Below, one piece after another: positions 12,112-23,835 of a DNA stretch of 64,000 nt. The translations under genes were made by a program, and so were the position numbers. The stretch is from Sanderia malayensis. Its lineage: Eukaryota; Cnidaria; Scyphozoa; Semaeostomeae; Pelagiidae. Location: assembly GCA_013076295.1 (NCBI GenBank), contig RQOL01000387.1:1-64000 (forward strand). The letters are read 5' to 3'. The notes under the pieces are model-generated. The model was not told the DNA's origin. It worked only from the letters and a program-made list of their open reading frames with translations, and made no database searches. Numbering within the stretch: the first letter of the stretch is position 1; every line of letters begins with the position of its first letter.

Positions 12112-13304
12112 TAGCGATGGAAAAAATTGCAAAGGTAGTGGAATAAAAGTGAACATCGTGTGCAAGCATTGTACGAGAATATTTAAAAATGTTACTGTCA
12201 AGCAATTCATGGACCATTTAAAGTTATATCATCAACAAATTGCCCCTGGGCCTGGCTTACCGAGACAAATGATGGTAACTGAAAAATTTTCATTAATAAT
12301 GGCGTAGATAGGAAATTTTATAGGGGGCGAGAGAGCAAGTTAGATTTTCCAACAAAAGTTTAATAAGCATTTTTGTTTCTGCAAGGCTATGAATAAGGAA
12401 ATTAGTAAGAACTACATAAACAGAAGATATTAATTTTCCAAAAAGATCAGCAATTTCCTGACACAGCGGCAGTATACCTCTACAGGGGGATTTTTTGCCC
12501 CCCCTCCCTGAGCCCCCTTTATCCACGGCCACTGTAAATTGTTCATAGTTTTCATTAAATACAGTTTGTTCTATGTTAATATTGTTGAATTGTGGAAGAG
12601 TTGATTTTTCGATACATTTTACAGTCTTGTGGTTCCTCCCATATCAGACAAAAGCTAGGAGGTCATTTACAAACCATTTACAAATGTGTCATGCTTACAA
12701 CGAAGATGATGCCGATGGTAATATATCTTACCAGAATGACTATTACCTGTCTTAAATACCAGGATGCCACTTATTTGAACAGCAGTTTATGAGAGACATA
12801 TTTGATGGAGGTCATTGCCATTTGTTTTCATTTTCAGTTCATTCACAAGTTCTGGCCACAATTGAAGATGATATTGATGACGAAGAGGGCGCACATGACA
12901 GCAAGTTTCTTATTATTATAGTTTTGCTTTGCTTGTCTTAAATTGGGAGACAATGTGTATTGTGGAACAACACGATATGAGTGAGACTGATTTGATGGAC
13001 GCCATTTTGTTTCCATTTTCAGGTAATTCACAAGTTCCTCCCACAATTAGTGGAAATAATAATATCGATGACGGAGAGGGGGCACAGAACAGTAAATTTA
13101 TTACTTGCAAGATCCTCCATCATGAATGCTTAACTCAAATACCCAGATGCAAGGTATTTGAATAGCATAGAGAATGTACCCCTTTGATAGACGACATTTA
13201 TCTGTTCATTTTCAGGGTATTCGCAAGTTCTTCTGAAAGAAGATGTTCATTCACATGATGAAGCTGCACAACAGGACGGTAGTTGTAAGGAGTGCGACTG
13301 GTAA
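12112..13304 (+). CDS. Spliced gene with zinc-finger-like exon and three tandem acidic exons
   Basis: Exon A (about 12112-12273, donor GTAACT) codes VCKHCTRIFKNV followed by FMDHLKLYH: C-x2-C then H-x4-H, a BED/C2H2-like zinc finger. Exon B (12625-12717) follows TTTTACAG and contains FTNHLQMCH. Exons C (12838-12900), D (13023-13091) and E (13216-13304) each follow TTTTCAG and open with xSQV, then an acidic stretch. E reads into a stop after KECDW. C uses a GC donor (GCAAGT). B, C and D are 93, 63 and 69 nt and all start with two bases of a split codon, so exons can be skipped in frame. An AATAAA lies near 13413. The start exon is not identified. I infer a DNA-binding protein, possibly transposon-derived. 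Confidence 0.45.
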
Positions 13305-13429
13305 TGAGTTGTTGCTAGTAACCATATATTGCACCAAAATATTTTGTGGCTATTACCTCAAGGAGATAAGATGTTTTTTGAAACAGTTCGTTTCCAGAGT
13401 GTTTTCATATCAAAATAAAGCATATTAAC

Positions 13430-14776
13430 TCTACTTCATTTCTTTATTGCAGAATAAATATGTTCCAGGGCTACATTTGCAGTCTTCAGTTGCCACTTGG
13501 TGGTGATTGATATGATGCCCGAATGTGGCAGGCCATCTACACTCAATGCAGATGTAATTGCAGTTTGAAACTGCCATACTTTTGGTAATTACTAATCAGC
13601 AGAAAACTGCATCCACAGATTTTATCCAGTCCAGCACTTATTATGAGTGTGTGGATCAGGGGACGTTGCACCTATGAAGACTAACAAGAGCTGCGGCATT
13701 TAGTTCATGTGCATTCCAGTCCTCAGTTCCCAAATCACTTTGCACCAAGAAGTTACAGATGTTTCAACAGTGAAATTATTGACCGAACATTGATATGTAT
13801 CTATGTGTATTTGTATATATTCAGGTTATTTTTTCAATTAATTATGTTATTATTGACAAATTTTGAATATGTAGGAAGTTCATTTATAATAGTATTGCAT
13901 ATTGTATCATTGATGACTTAACGTAAATAAGTAATTTGTTATGTACTTAACCTAGCTGCAACTTTATCAATAAGACTCACTTCATAATTTCCATTTTATT
14001 TAAATTGAGTTTACTTTGAAACTCCAAGCAAATTTATTAATATATGTTTACATGAACATCTGCAAAACCATTTTTTCACGCCTGTTATTTTCTGAATTTT
14101 GCCTCTTTAGAGTGTTTTGTGTTTCATATATATATGAAATGTAATTAGCTAATCAATCATATTGCATTAGTTGATTATGTTGCACCTGGCACTGTTTTAT
14201 TGTATTGCATAATTACTACTTACACAATAAAACTGCTTAAACTTGAGCAAGCACCATGAATGACCTCTGTAAAACAACAACAACGATATCTTGTAAACTA
14301 ATTTTGCTGTCATGAAGAGACAAACTGGACCGCAACTCGAATGAAATTCTCAAAGTTCTCCTAATTAAAAAATGATAGAACCAAAGAGTATCAATGTGTT
14401 TGAAGAAAGAATTATTTAGATGTTGGAAACTCAAAATGGGGTAGCCATGACAATTTGAACAGGTAATATCTATTAAGCCCTTTAAAAATCGTGCACTGTA
14501 CAAAATATTTTACTGCATGACAAAGTAATCTTATTTTTGATTAGCAATTTGAATGGAATTTGAGGTAATTTTCAATAAATTCGCAAATGTTGAATGACCC
14601 CTTGTGTTGTATTGTCCACTCGAGTCAATTTGCACACTCGCAGCATACCTTAAAATGCTAGTTGCTGTTAGGCCTATAGACCTTATGCGGAAGGTGTGTA
14701 TAATGCTGTGTTAATTTGCAACAACCAGGGTTGTCAAGAGATTGCTTGTTAAGGCTATCCCGAACTTTTATGCCCA
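13430..14776. other. Unassigned interval, intron or intergenic
   Basis: AT-rich, with short open frames on both strands (the largest is 14237-14503 on the - strand). None shows a recognisable motif, and I see no repeat family here. Confidence 0.3.
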
Positions 14777-14906
14777 ATTTCAAGCCAAAGCTTCCTTGTT
14801 TTCAAATTTTGAGTGCCAAATTCGACATTTTGAATTGCCTGCCTTGCCTGCCTTGGTAGCCTCTTTAGGAATCCGTACAATGATATTTCCTGAATTACCC
14901 TGTAGA
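14777..14906 (-). other. Candidate terminal exon of a - strand gene
   Basis: After a good acceptor (CTTACTCTACAG) the frame reads GNSGNIIVRIPKEATKAGKA, continues basic (GNSKCRIWHSKFENKEALA) and ends at a stop near 14779. The acceptor and composition support coding. I do not recognise the protein and the upstream exons are not assigned. Confidence 0.3.
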
Positions 14907-15179
14907 GTAAGTAGTTTGTGGACATGGGGACACAGTGAATAAAGGTCATGAAGGAAAGACAAGTTTATGAAAATTTCGTTATACTGAGGCACCTCATTAC
15001 GATGAAGGGACTTGATTTGGGGTCACACACGCAATTGGAAAAGGCAAGCACATTGTTTCAGCGCATAATAACTATAACTTGTCTTGCTCTCAATATAAGT
15101 ATCAATCAGCTGATCGTATAACTTTCACCACAACCGTGTGGTTGTGGTGAAAGTTATTTGTTTGAATAATGGAATAGTT

Positions 15180-17280
15180 GTTGGAACTCCGTTATTATTA
15201 GTCACATCGCAATGAACATTAGTCACAAATTGTCCTCCTTGAACAAACAGATGGGCATGAGTAAGGAAATTGTGTCTTGTTTCATAATAATAAAAAAAAA
15301 ATCCATTAAGCAATTAGAAAAGGGGTAATAAAATAGAACCTAAAATAATAAAATAAATTAGTTCTTATAGTTGGTATGTGATGAATCACCACTTGCTGCT
15401 TGATATATGTTGTTGCATTCTTCGTTTCTATAATGTATTTTCGCTTCCTGCTTTCCTCCGTGCCGTCTCTTTTCTCCCTTTCTTGTCTTTCCCCTTTCTC
15501 TCTTCTTCCAATTACTAGTACATACATTGTTTGCATTTTACTATACAAGAAAAAATAATATTTCAGACATTGTCACACTATTAAAGAAGCTAATACAAAA
15601 ACTCGGAAACAATAAAAAATTCAACATGATGCAACCTTACCTAGGTTCCCTAACCTTTTCCCCCAGATAGTCTGTAAATTTGAACTGTTGATCAAATACG
15701 AGCTGAAATCGTCTCGCCACAGATACCTTCAGATCTGCTATTTTTTCCAAACAAATACTAAGAAAGTTAAATGGAATAAATTTACTTTTAAAGCATTTCA
15801 ATTTCTCAAAAAAAGGAACAAAATAAATAACCAACTTACCTTCTTCTCTTCTCCAAGAAAATGCTCACTTTTTAACCTGCCATAATACACAATCTTGTCT
15901 TTCGATTTCACTTAGTGAATGACCACAAAGCTTGTCCAAAAAATCTACCCCTCTTATTTCATCCAATTTCTTTGTTCTCATTACAAGAACAATGCACAAT
16001 AGACTATTTAACAATAGAATTTGTTTAGAACGCCCAATGAATCCCCAGTTCCCCCAAGCAATCAACACAACAATAATCACAAAACAATGGCAATTGATCA
16101 ACCCCGCGAAAAAAATATTGACCAGAGCTCGTTCACTCCAACAACAACAATTTGTGTAGCTTTTTCATGATCAAATAAAGAAAACAAATGCGCAAATTGA
16201 AATTATTCTCTGCCTCCTTTTTGTCATTTATACCTACCATTTTATACTCTTCATTCGCTTTGGTTTTTCGAGTAATGCAATTTATGGGCATTTATGAAAA
16301 CTAATGCAATTTTTGCAGTGCATGCAACACTTTTCAAAACTTCAATTGTGTTTCACACGATACTGGCAAAACCAGCAGCACAAAAATAGTATTGATGACA
16401 TGAATCATGTGGAGATAATCATGTAATCCCATCTACAGGCTGCATTGCATGATGGTCATGGTGCCATGTCGCAGCAGGCTTCGCATTTCATATCTCCATT
16501 AATTTCCACACTGTTTTGTCAAGGTTTGCTGTTTCACTCAGATGGAAGGTCAAAACACAAGATAATGATTCAGTTAAATTGAAAAACGCATTAATATATA
16601 TATACACAATAAACACAGACAACCACAACAATCCAGTGTTCGATTTCTCTTCCCTCGAACACTGGATCCTTGTCGTTGTTGGAACACGGTCGTGCTCCCC
16701 ATCCTGGTCACACTGCTGACTGCTATAATAAGCTCCCTTCAACCCTGAAATTGAGATGGAGCATAGAAATAGCATGGACTATAGATAAATATGCAATATT
16801 AACCTAAATAGGATATATCTTCAAAGAGATACTTTGAAGCAGTTTGAGGCAACAAGTGTTTGTTCCGCTGCTTATATTTATCAGAGGGTTCGTCATATTC
16901 AAATCCATAGCACACTGGGAACATCAGTGAACATTTGAATATGACACACTGCCAACATGAACAGGTACTGCAGCCGGCCTCTTACCTTTTAAAATAAGAG
17001 TCAAATTGTCTAAGTTTCAAAGATATATATTCATGATTTTTACCCACAAAAATGATAAAAACTCTATCATCATCTTCATCATCATCATCTTCATCGCCAT
17101 CTCCCTGGTCTTCATCATGCACATCATTATCATCATCATCATCAATATCTACTTGAAACATAAAAAATGGTTTGGGATTCTTTTCCACACAATCGGGGCG
17201 CAAAAGATTGCGAATAATTTGTACATGCGTTGAACATTTAGCGACCAAGATCCTCCATGAGCAAACAGATGGGCACAAAT
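15180..17280 (-). other. Region with repeated exon-like segments
   Basis: Three - strand segments look paralogous. Segments near 15275-15240 and 17285-17245 share a CCCATCTGTTTG(C/T)TCA..GGAGGA block. Segments near 15215-15170 and 16725-16660 both code a C-D-x(7-8)-VPTT peptide (CDVTNNNGVPTT and CDQDGEHDRVPTT). The last two are each followed within about 35 bp by a perfect hairpin. An exon-like acidic stretch at 16991-17157 (DIDDDDDNDVHDEDQG) ends at a strong GTAAGA donor and contains an ATC/GAT microsatellite. I infer tandem duplication within one gene; the product is unknown. Confidence 0.3.
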
Positions 17281-17506
17281 GAAAGAAATCAGATAAAATA
17301 CGAAAATATAAAAATAATTTACCCTGAGGTTGTGGTTGCTTACTACAAAGAAAGAGAGAGAGAGTGAAGAAAATCCAGAGACACTGATAAACATGAAATG
17401 CACACAATAAATTTTACTGTAATCATAAGACAAGGAAAAATTCTAAATATTTACAGATTGCTTCTTACGTCCATGATAGATAAAAGGGATGAAATTATAC
17501 TTGCAT

Positions 17507-17695
17507 TTCGATTTTATTGAAATCACAGTCCTCAGGATACTTCCTTCGCAAGTATCCACGACGGGGAGTCACTGTTTTCCTTGTGTTTAATACCAGCCTT
17601 TAGTGCCCCAAGAGTTCTCCTCCATGGAAGGAAAATTGACAAGAAACTGATCAAGTATTTATCCACCAATTCAGGGTCATCATATGCTCTGTTTT
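17507..17695 (-). other. Candidate exon, unknown product
   Basis: After the acceptor AATAAAAACAG the - strand is open: AYDDPELVDKYLISFLSIF, then LPWRRTLGALKAGIK. An alternative frame over the last third reads TPRRGYLRRKYPEDCDFNKI, which looks equally coding, so a one-base shift near 17580 is likely. No family recognised. Confidence 0.3.
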
Positions 17696-17699
17696 TATT

Positions 17700-18435
17700 G
17701 GAGTATTACAATTTATAAAAAATTATGAAAAAGTGTTGTTTTTTTAGATCCATGATTGATGCTGTGTGTGTCGTCCAACAATTTGCTCCAATTGTATTGT
17801 ATGGAATTCAAGTGGCACAAACTCCCGTCTGCAATTCTGTGACTAACTGAGATCAAAGACAGGAATCATGCGGAGATAAATCAACACTTATTTCCGCACT
17901 TTGTACTGCACGTTTCATAAATGTTGTGACATCAGAATTTGTTTTTACGCAATCAATCTGTTGTGTTAACATTGTGTTGATGTTGAAGTTTATTCCCCAG
18001 TACAAACACTATCAAAATTCTGCATTAATTTCATCATCAGAAATTGTATACTATGTTGATTTAAACAAAACTAAGAACCACTTTAAGGCCTAAGTTTGGC
18101 ATACAATTTCAAATCTATTTAGTGGCAGGATAGTGGCTAGTAAGCTATACTTAAATTATTTGTCCATGATCATCGGACCAGAATAGTATACAGTGGGAAT
18201 GGCAAGAGAATTGTTGTTGTCACTAAATTTTAGGGATAATTTAGAGGCATGATTGTTGAGGGATATATATAGGGATAATCTATTTCAGCATCAAAGTGTG
18301 ATAATAACAATGTGTGATAATGGGAATTATCATGAAACTTTAGGGATAATTTAGTGTCAGATCGCGGTATAGGGATAAAAACATGGCCAACCCGAAAATA
18401 TGGGGCTAATAATTTTTGCTGTGAGTATTTTAAAA
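17700..18435. other. Unassigned interval
   Basis: Nothing convincing. A short run of TTTAGGGATAATTTAG-type motifs is repeated near 18230, 18340 and 18370. No gene assigned. Confidence 0.3.
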
Positions 18436-18439
18436 CCAA

Positions 18440-19265
18440 TCAAACAGAAGGTCTTTTTAAGGAGTTCTGGAGACAGACATCATTCGCACCCACCGACCAG
18501 GATAGCAGGACTTTATTCATTATAGCGCTCATTTTTGCTTTGAAGTAAAGAAAGATATTGGGAAAGAATTAAAGATGAGATTAAAGCTAAAATCAAACGC
18601 TATTCCTGCAATAGATGCAATAAACAAGCTTGTAACCCAACCCGTGTGACTCTCAGCTTTACTCGGGCCTAAACACTCTTCGCCCGGAGTGGTTAAACCA
18701 GAGCCAACCAACACAAATGTCAGAAAATTTGAGCTTTTTGGGGAGATATTAAAGGAATTTGAATTTCTGAAGTTTCTGAAAATAGTTCAATGTCTGTAAG
18801 TTTAAGTTAAAATAAGTTATTACCAAAAATAAGACCTGGCCAAATCAGGGCTCCGTGTCGTTCCAAAGCAACTTGAAGTAACAATGGTGATGCGGGATGA
18901 CATCACATTTTTTCGGAGGTACCCATTTTCAAACTTAACTTAAATTGTGCCTCTAACTGTAAACAAATCGGCACAAATTGTTTTCAGAACGACGGATAAA
19001 AGATTCACCCTTATAGTGGTTGAGCCGGAGCTCAAATATTCCTACCCTGAGTGGAGCCATTAAAAAAGACCCAGAAGATGTTCGAAAAAATCAATTCACT
19101 TCCATTGGGAAGAAAATTTTGGGTCCTCACTGTGACGTCACAGTGTTGCGATATTTTGTCGCAAAAGGTGGCCTGATTGAAGGTGGAATTAAAGTTACTT
19201 ATACTTTTCAGATGCATGTCAAAATTGCATCGCACTGATGAGTACATCTTTGGCTTTAATTTAAA
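18440..19265 (+). repeat. Dispersed repeat R2, interrupted copy
   Basis: The blocks 18450-18715 and 19055-19225 occur in reverse complement and in the matching order at 23836-24330. Examples are the GATTAAAGCTAAAATCAAACGC block and the CAGTGTTGCGATATTTT block. About 340 bp between the two blocks (18720-19055) has no counterpart in the other copy and may be an insertion. Non-coding and unclassified. Confidence 0.65.
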
Positions 19266-19315
19266 ATAAAAAAATTGATATGGCAAACTTCATTGCATTA
19301 GCAGTTTCAGTTGTA

Positions 19316-20335
19316 ACTAGTCGGGGGTGCTCGCGTTTGCTCGCTTCCCGGAGGGGGCAAGTGAAAAAACTTAATGTGGTTGGCGCACTTCGTGTGCTGC
19401 ATTGGCTTACGGTCATGCCCCTTTCAACCCCACTTACAATGGGTTAGCTCGCTACGCTCGCCTGCGGTTGGCGCACTTCGTGTGCTGCATTCGCTAACGC
19501 TCATGCCCCTTTCAATCCCACGTACCATGGGTTAGCTCGCTACGCTCGCCTGTGTATCTGTTATCATGAAACATTGACTGATAGGGCGCACTTTGTGTGC
19601 TGCATTCGCTACCGCTCATGCCTCTGACTTCTCCTCTTACAACAGCTTGCCTCGCTCCGCTTGCCTGATAATTGCGTATCATAACTTGTTTTTAAAACTT
19701 TGACTTTGTTTAGATTATGCCTAAGCGTCACAATATGCCAAAGCAACAATGGCGGTCATACAAAAACTAAAACTATCTTACTCAAAAAACAAAACAAAGC
19801 TATCACCTGTTTTCTCAATTGTCTCCTGTAATTTTCCAGGGGTCTCTCAAGCAATTAGCAAGTCTTTACAAAGATAATTCAGGTCGTAAAACACTGTGAA
19901 AGGCGCCCAGTAAATCCTTTGTGTTCAAAACAAAAACAAGCCTCTTCTCCAAAAGTACCTGCTGTTCAACCCGAGGGCTAATTTGCATGATAACGAAAAA
20001 CGCGTGACTGTTCACGTGAAGTTGCGAAAGAGCCAGTCAAATTGCAGCAAAAGGCAAAATGCGTCACATGAACAGTGAATACTTCATTCGAAAATGGAGT
20101 TTGTGATGATAGCCAATTGGGCGAACTTTAACAAAGAATTTCCTAACCTTTTAGTGGAAACTGTAAGCTCTCATATAGATAACTTTCGGGTTCAGCCGGC
20201 AAGGAACAGCTCACTTAAAAATAGGGCAGATTAAGGGCCTCAGAAAAAAGCCTTTATGGATACCTTGTTCCCCATTTCGGTCCAAGGAAAGTGCATCCTC
20301 ACGTGACTCCGCAGAATAGTAATATTAGAATCACC
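19316..20335 (+). repeat. Dispersed repeat R1, copy c
   Basis: Begins ACTAGTCGGGGGTGCTCGC and ends CCGCAGAATAGTAATATTAG. It matches copies a and b in block order, with two shorter units of the internal tandem module (19385-19560). No coding content. Confidence 0.65.
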
Positions 20336-20656
20336 TTGCTCAGGAATGACAGTCTGCCGGTAGCTGAGGATGGTTATCGTAATTTGTGATCCACAAACCA
20401 TAAACTTTCAAATTGTTGTCAACATCATGGAGACATTGATATACATGTGTCTGTCTTGGTGTAATGGAGTAGGCTCCAGGCCCCTAAGGCATATTGATTA
20501 CAAACGTGTTGAATTATCAATTATCTCTGATTTACTTTCTGAATACAGGATCATCCACTCTCTCAGTCTTCACTTCGTTCAGTTTATATATTCACCGAAA
20601 GCAAAAGAATATTAGGTTGGCGATGTGCGAACAAAAAATAAACGTAGGAAACCAAT

Positions 20657-20850
20657 ATGTCGCAGGCTATTTCTCTTCAAACTGTCCCTGAGTTCAATGC
20701 AGACAGTGGAGACGTGGGTGCAAGTTTTTTAACCTTGTAGAAGAAATGGCTCGCCGAATTTGTACACTGACAGGTGTAAAATTTTTTTTGGAAGTCTTTG
20801 CCTCAGATTTATGGAGTAGAGAAAGGTCTGCAGATTTTAGCTTCTCTCGA
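20657..20850 (+). pseudogene. Ty3/Gypsy-like gag N-terminal remnant
   Basis: The frame from 20657 reads MSQAISLQTVPEFNADSGD, then a stop, then KKWLAEFVH in the same frame. The order (short start, PEF, KKWLAEF) resembles the gag start of Gypsy-type retrotransposons in aquatic animals. More stops follow, and no LTR, protease or RT is seen nearby. The similarity is judged by eye, so confidence is limited. The flanking 20336-20930 holds nothing else I can assign. Confidence 0.35.
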
Positions 20851-20929
20851 AATGAGTAATTCTGAACATTGTCAATGAAGATAACATGTAACTATTGAGC
20901 ACAAATGTCAGAACTACCCTAATCTTAGG

Positions 20930-21451
20930 AGGGATGTTTTTGAAGGTTGTTCCTTTTTTGGATTGAGTCTATTTATTTCCATTTTCACTGCGTCAACTGT
21001 GACTTTATCAGATTGGAACCCATTTTTATTTGAGCAAAACTGCAAATTTTGCTTATGCTGGTGGAGTTGGAATATTTGGTCACAGCCTTATCAATAGGAT
21101 CTGAAATACCTTCTATGCTAGAGATAATGTCACTATTTTCTATAAGACCAAGTCAGTAATCTATACAAAATAATCATTTAGAGTTTCAGCTACTTCTTTG
21201 TCTTTAGATACCATTTTTCCTCCTCGATCAGAGTAATTTTTACATTGGCTTTATTTTTTTTCAGAGATAAGAGGTTTCACTGTTTTCCAAAACATTTTAT
21301 TATCTGTAATTTGAGAAATATCCAAGTTGCTATAAAAATGTTTTCCTTCAGCTCTAAATAGTTTTACACACAAGTTGCGCTGTTGACAAAATGCCTCCCA
21401 ATTTTGAGCTGTGTCGCTTTTACGAAATTTATTCTTCAACTTTGAACGCAT
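20930..21451 (-). pseudogene. CR1/L2-type retrotransposon fragment (pre-RT region)
   Basis: The - strand frame 21451-21251 contains WEAFCQQRNLCVKLFRAE and NKMFWKTVKPLISEK, the linker between endonuclease and RT typical of CR1/L2 clades. After a frameshift at an A-run near 21255 it continues (MVSKDKEVAETLNDYF), and further broken frames reach about 20930 (MEINRLNPKK-like). Fragment only, with several frameshifts; no catalytic core is present. Confidence 0.7.
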
Positions 21452-21499
21452 TTACGAAGGGTTCAATTCATGAAGGGACCATCATTTCATCTAGGACAT

Positions 21500-21712
21500 T
21501 TAATATGTTTAGGCAGAGGCATGAACACACGAAGTGCGCCAACAATAGGCGAGGGCAGCGAGCTCACCCATTATAAGTGGGTTTGAAAGAGGCATGAGGG
21601 TGAGCAAATGCAGCACACAAAATGTGTCACCTACATTATAAAGTGCGTCACCCACAATAAATTTTCACTTGCCCCCTCTAGCGAATGCGAGCGCCCCCAG
21701 CCAGTCAATAAA
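21500..21712 (-). repeat. Dispersed repeat R1, fragment d
   Basis: Partial reverse copy of the GC-rich 5' part of R1. It has the tandem-module sequence (GCGCACTTCGTG-type in reverse), then CTTGCCCCCT, then GCGAGCGCCCCC, ending beside AGTCAAT. It lies exactly between two retroelement fragments in opposite orientation. Confidence 0.55.
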
Positions 21713-22024
21713 TATTTTACAACTGTCGCACAAAAGTTAATAGATAAGCTTGGACCATCAACAAATCACTTTAAAGAGTACTCAACAAATCGATATCCTA
21801 ATAGCTTTCTTCCTGACCCTGTAACCCCAGAAGAAATAAATTATATTATAGCAAATCTTGATGAAAGCAAAGCAAATTATTCCTATGATATTGCCACTCT
21901 ACTTATAAAATTGTTCAGCATTTCAATTTCAGGACCATTTGCACTCATTGCCAATTCATCAGTATCACTTGGAACCGTTCCATGGTTGTATCACGGGTCT
22001 GGAATCTCTGCTGATAGGAGTTGA
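21713..22024 (+). pseudogene. Non-LTR retrotransposon RT fragment (CR1/L2-like)
   Basis: Continuous frame with FTTVAQKLIDKLGPS, DPVTPEEINYIIANLDE and PFALIANSSVSLGTVP, matching the N-terminal RT segment that precedes motif A in CR1/L2/Jockey-type elements. It ends at a stop before the catalytic motifs. Possibly the continuation of the opposite-strand fragment at 20930-21451 after an inversion, but this is inference. Confidence 0.7.
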
Positions 22025-22110
22025 TCCACCTGACAATTGAAATGAAAAGCAAATATTGTGATAAGGAGCCTATAGAATTAAGGTCTTTTATGTGCGAAAG
22101 AAAATGTATG

Positions 22111-22690
22111 TCATTCTATTCTACACATAATCTGAAGTGAAGATAAATTGAATCTGTAAGAATTTGTATTACATGTCAGCAATACCTGTTGTGATATTCT
22201 GTGTTTATCAGCTTGCGAAAGAAACAGGATCATGTGTGTGTATGGTAGTCTTATCTTCTGAAGTTCGATGACACAAGCATGTGCTTGTGAAGAATGTCTT
22301 GGAGTAATTCTTTGAGTTTGAGTTAAACAGAACGACAATGGATGCATGTTCTGTTTATTTTGTTCAAGTGGTGTGGTAAAGGGGATGAGGTTTTTAGCTT
22401 CATTGTTCTCGAGGAAAGGTTTCTCAACTGGCATTTGCTGATATTCAAGGGGTTCTAGCATCTGATATTCATCTGGTACTGGAACTGCATCTTGCATCTG
22501 GATGTCTCCCACTGGAAGCTTTTAGTCTGAATGAGAAGTTCTTGTTCCATGTCCATCTCCATCGGTTGTATCTGCGAAAGGGGATATTGTGCTGGAAATG
22601 GCTGATATTCAGGGTCTTCTGGCTCACAGTTTTCGAGTTAGGTCCACATCAACCTTTGGTTGCATGAAATTTCACCTGCTGTAACAAATA
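22111..22690 (-). other. Proline/glutamine-rich coding-like segment, frameshifted
   Basis: On the - strand, after an acceptor-like TTTGTTACAG at about 22680, three consecutive pieces look coding: MQPKVDVDLTRKL, then PEDPEYQPFPAQYPLSQIQP, then MLEPLEYQQMPVEKPFLENN. Each change of frame occurs within a few bases. Composition (P, Q, E, M, Y rich) is consistent across the joins, so this is one exon with indels. Family unknown. Confidence 0.35.
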
Positions 22691-23450
22691 ATATATTTCA
22701 GTTGCCTTTGTTCAAGATCATTGATAGGTGCAAGTGTGTCACACCCTCAGGGGTAGCAAGCACATTTTAGGCAAGCGGATAACCAGGTCAGAAAATACAA
22801 CCATTGCGTGACTGGACTCTCATAATTTTCTGAACAATCATTTGGTAACTAGAAAAGAAAGAAATACAACATTCTAACAAGGAGAGAGCTTTGAAGGTCC
22901 TAGACTAAATGATGCCTATTAAGAAATATATTGCATATATGTTGAGAAATAACGTTACTAGTAAATCCAAAATCGACGAGACGCTTGCATTAACACAAAA
23001 GCGGATTCGATAGCAAGACAATCGATAACAAGACAAAGATAGAAAGATACAGAAAATACAACTCTACTGTACTTTGATCAGATAAGAATATAAACCAACA
23101 ATTTATAATGAACCTAATGATTATATAGTTTGACAATGTATAGTTCGAATTTCGACTTACAAAGTCCATTGTTTCCGACCCACAATGTTCACAATGAGTT
23201 GACAGGATAAACCACGAAAAAACAAAAACAACCACTAGTACTGAGTTCACCATCAACAAACTAACAAAAACAAAACGATAAACTTTGCGATATTGACAAC
23301 TGAACATGTGATGAAGCCAAATGTTTCTTGTTGTTGATATACAATTTAAGCTAGCTTCACAGATTATGATATCCCAAGTGTTATATTTCGAAATCGTGGA
23401 GTGAACCACAAACCTTGGGAAACATAACAAAGTGGCCTATTAGCATTTAC
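22691..23450. other. Unassigned interval
   Basis: A 146-codon open frame on the - strand (22990-23430) is hydrophobic (phenylalanine, leucine and serine rich) and AT-driven. I do not recognise it and consider it probably spurious. No repeat detected. Confidence 0.25.
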
Positions 23451-23454
23451 TCTC

Positions 23455-23790
23455 TGACGAGGTTGAAGAGAATTTTAATTTTGATCTAGAAAACGACAAA
23501 ATACAATGTATTTGGCTTGAAATTAAGCCAATAAAATCATGCTCGTATTTAGTTGGCTTTACTTATCGGCCGCCAGATTCCTCGAAACACCTGCCAAGAA
23601 ATTTTAACAGTTCTTTTGACAAGGTGTTAAAAACGTCAAAAGAGTCTTCATTGGACACAATACTCTGAGATGTAAATGTGAATTATCTAGAGTCTAGGAA
23701 CGAAAAAGATTTCAAATCTATCACCAGCTCAAATGGTTTAAAGTGCCAATGCAACGAAATTGGACATATTGATTTTGTTATTTGAAATGA
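23455..23790 (+). pseudogene. CR1/L2 retrotransposon endonuclease fragment
   Basis: The translation contains CIWLEIKPIKSCSYLVG, TYRPPDSSKHLP and DVNVNYLESRNEKDF, the EEP (AP-like) endonuclease core with the YRPP motif and the D-x-N catalytic region (one stop lies just before DVNVNY). The domain is cut at NGLK near 23740. The next residues of the domain reappear at 24720, so about 0.9 kb of other repeat sequence lies between. I treat 23455-23790, 24720-24775 and 25439-27120 as parts of one disrupted element. Confidence 0.75.
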
Positions 23791-23835
23791 AAGCCAAAGA
23801 TGTACTGATCAGTTTGATGCAATTTTGACGTGCAT

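Noticed and set aside
17041..17160. Aspartate-rich acidic protein gene as a long single frame
   Set aside because: The frame is extended by an ATC/GAT microsatellite; only the short stretch up to the GTAAGA donor was kept as an exon candidate.
22990..23430. 146-codon hydrophobic frame suggesting a membrane protein
   Set aside because: AT-driven F/L/I/S composition, no conserved motif, no splice or promoter support.
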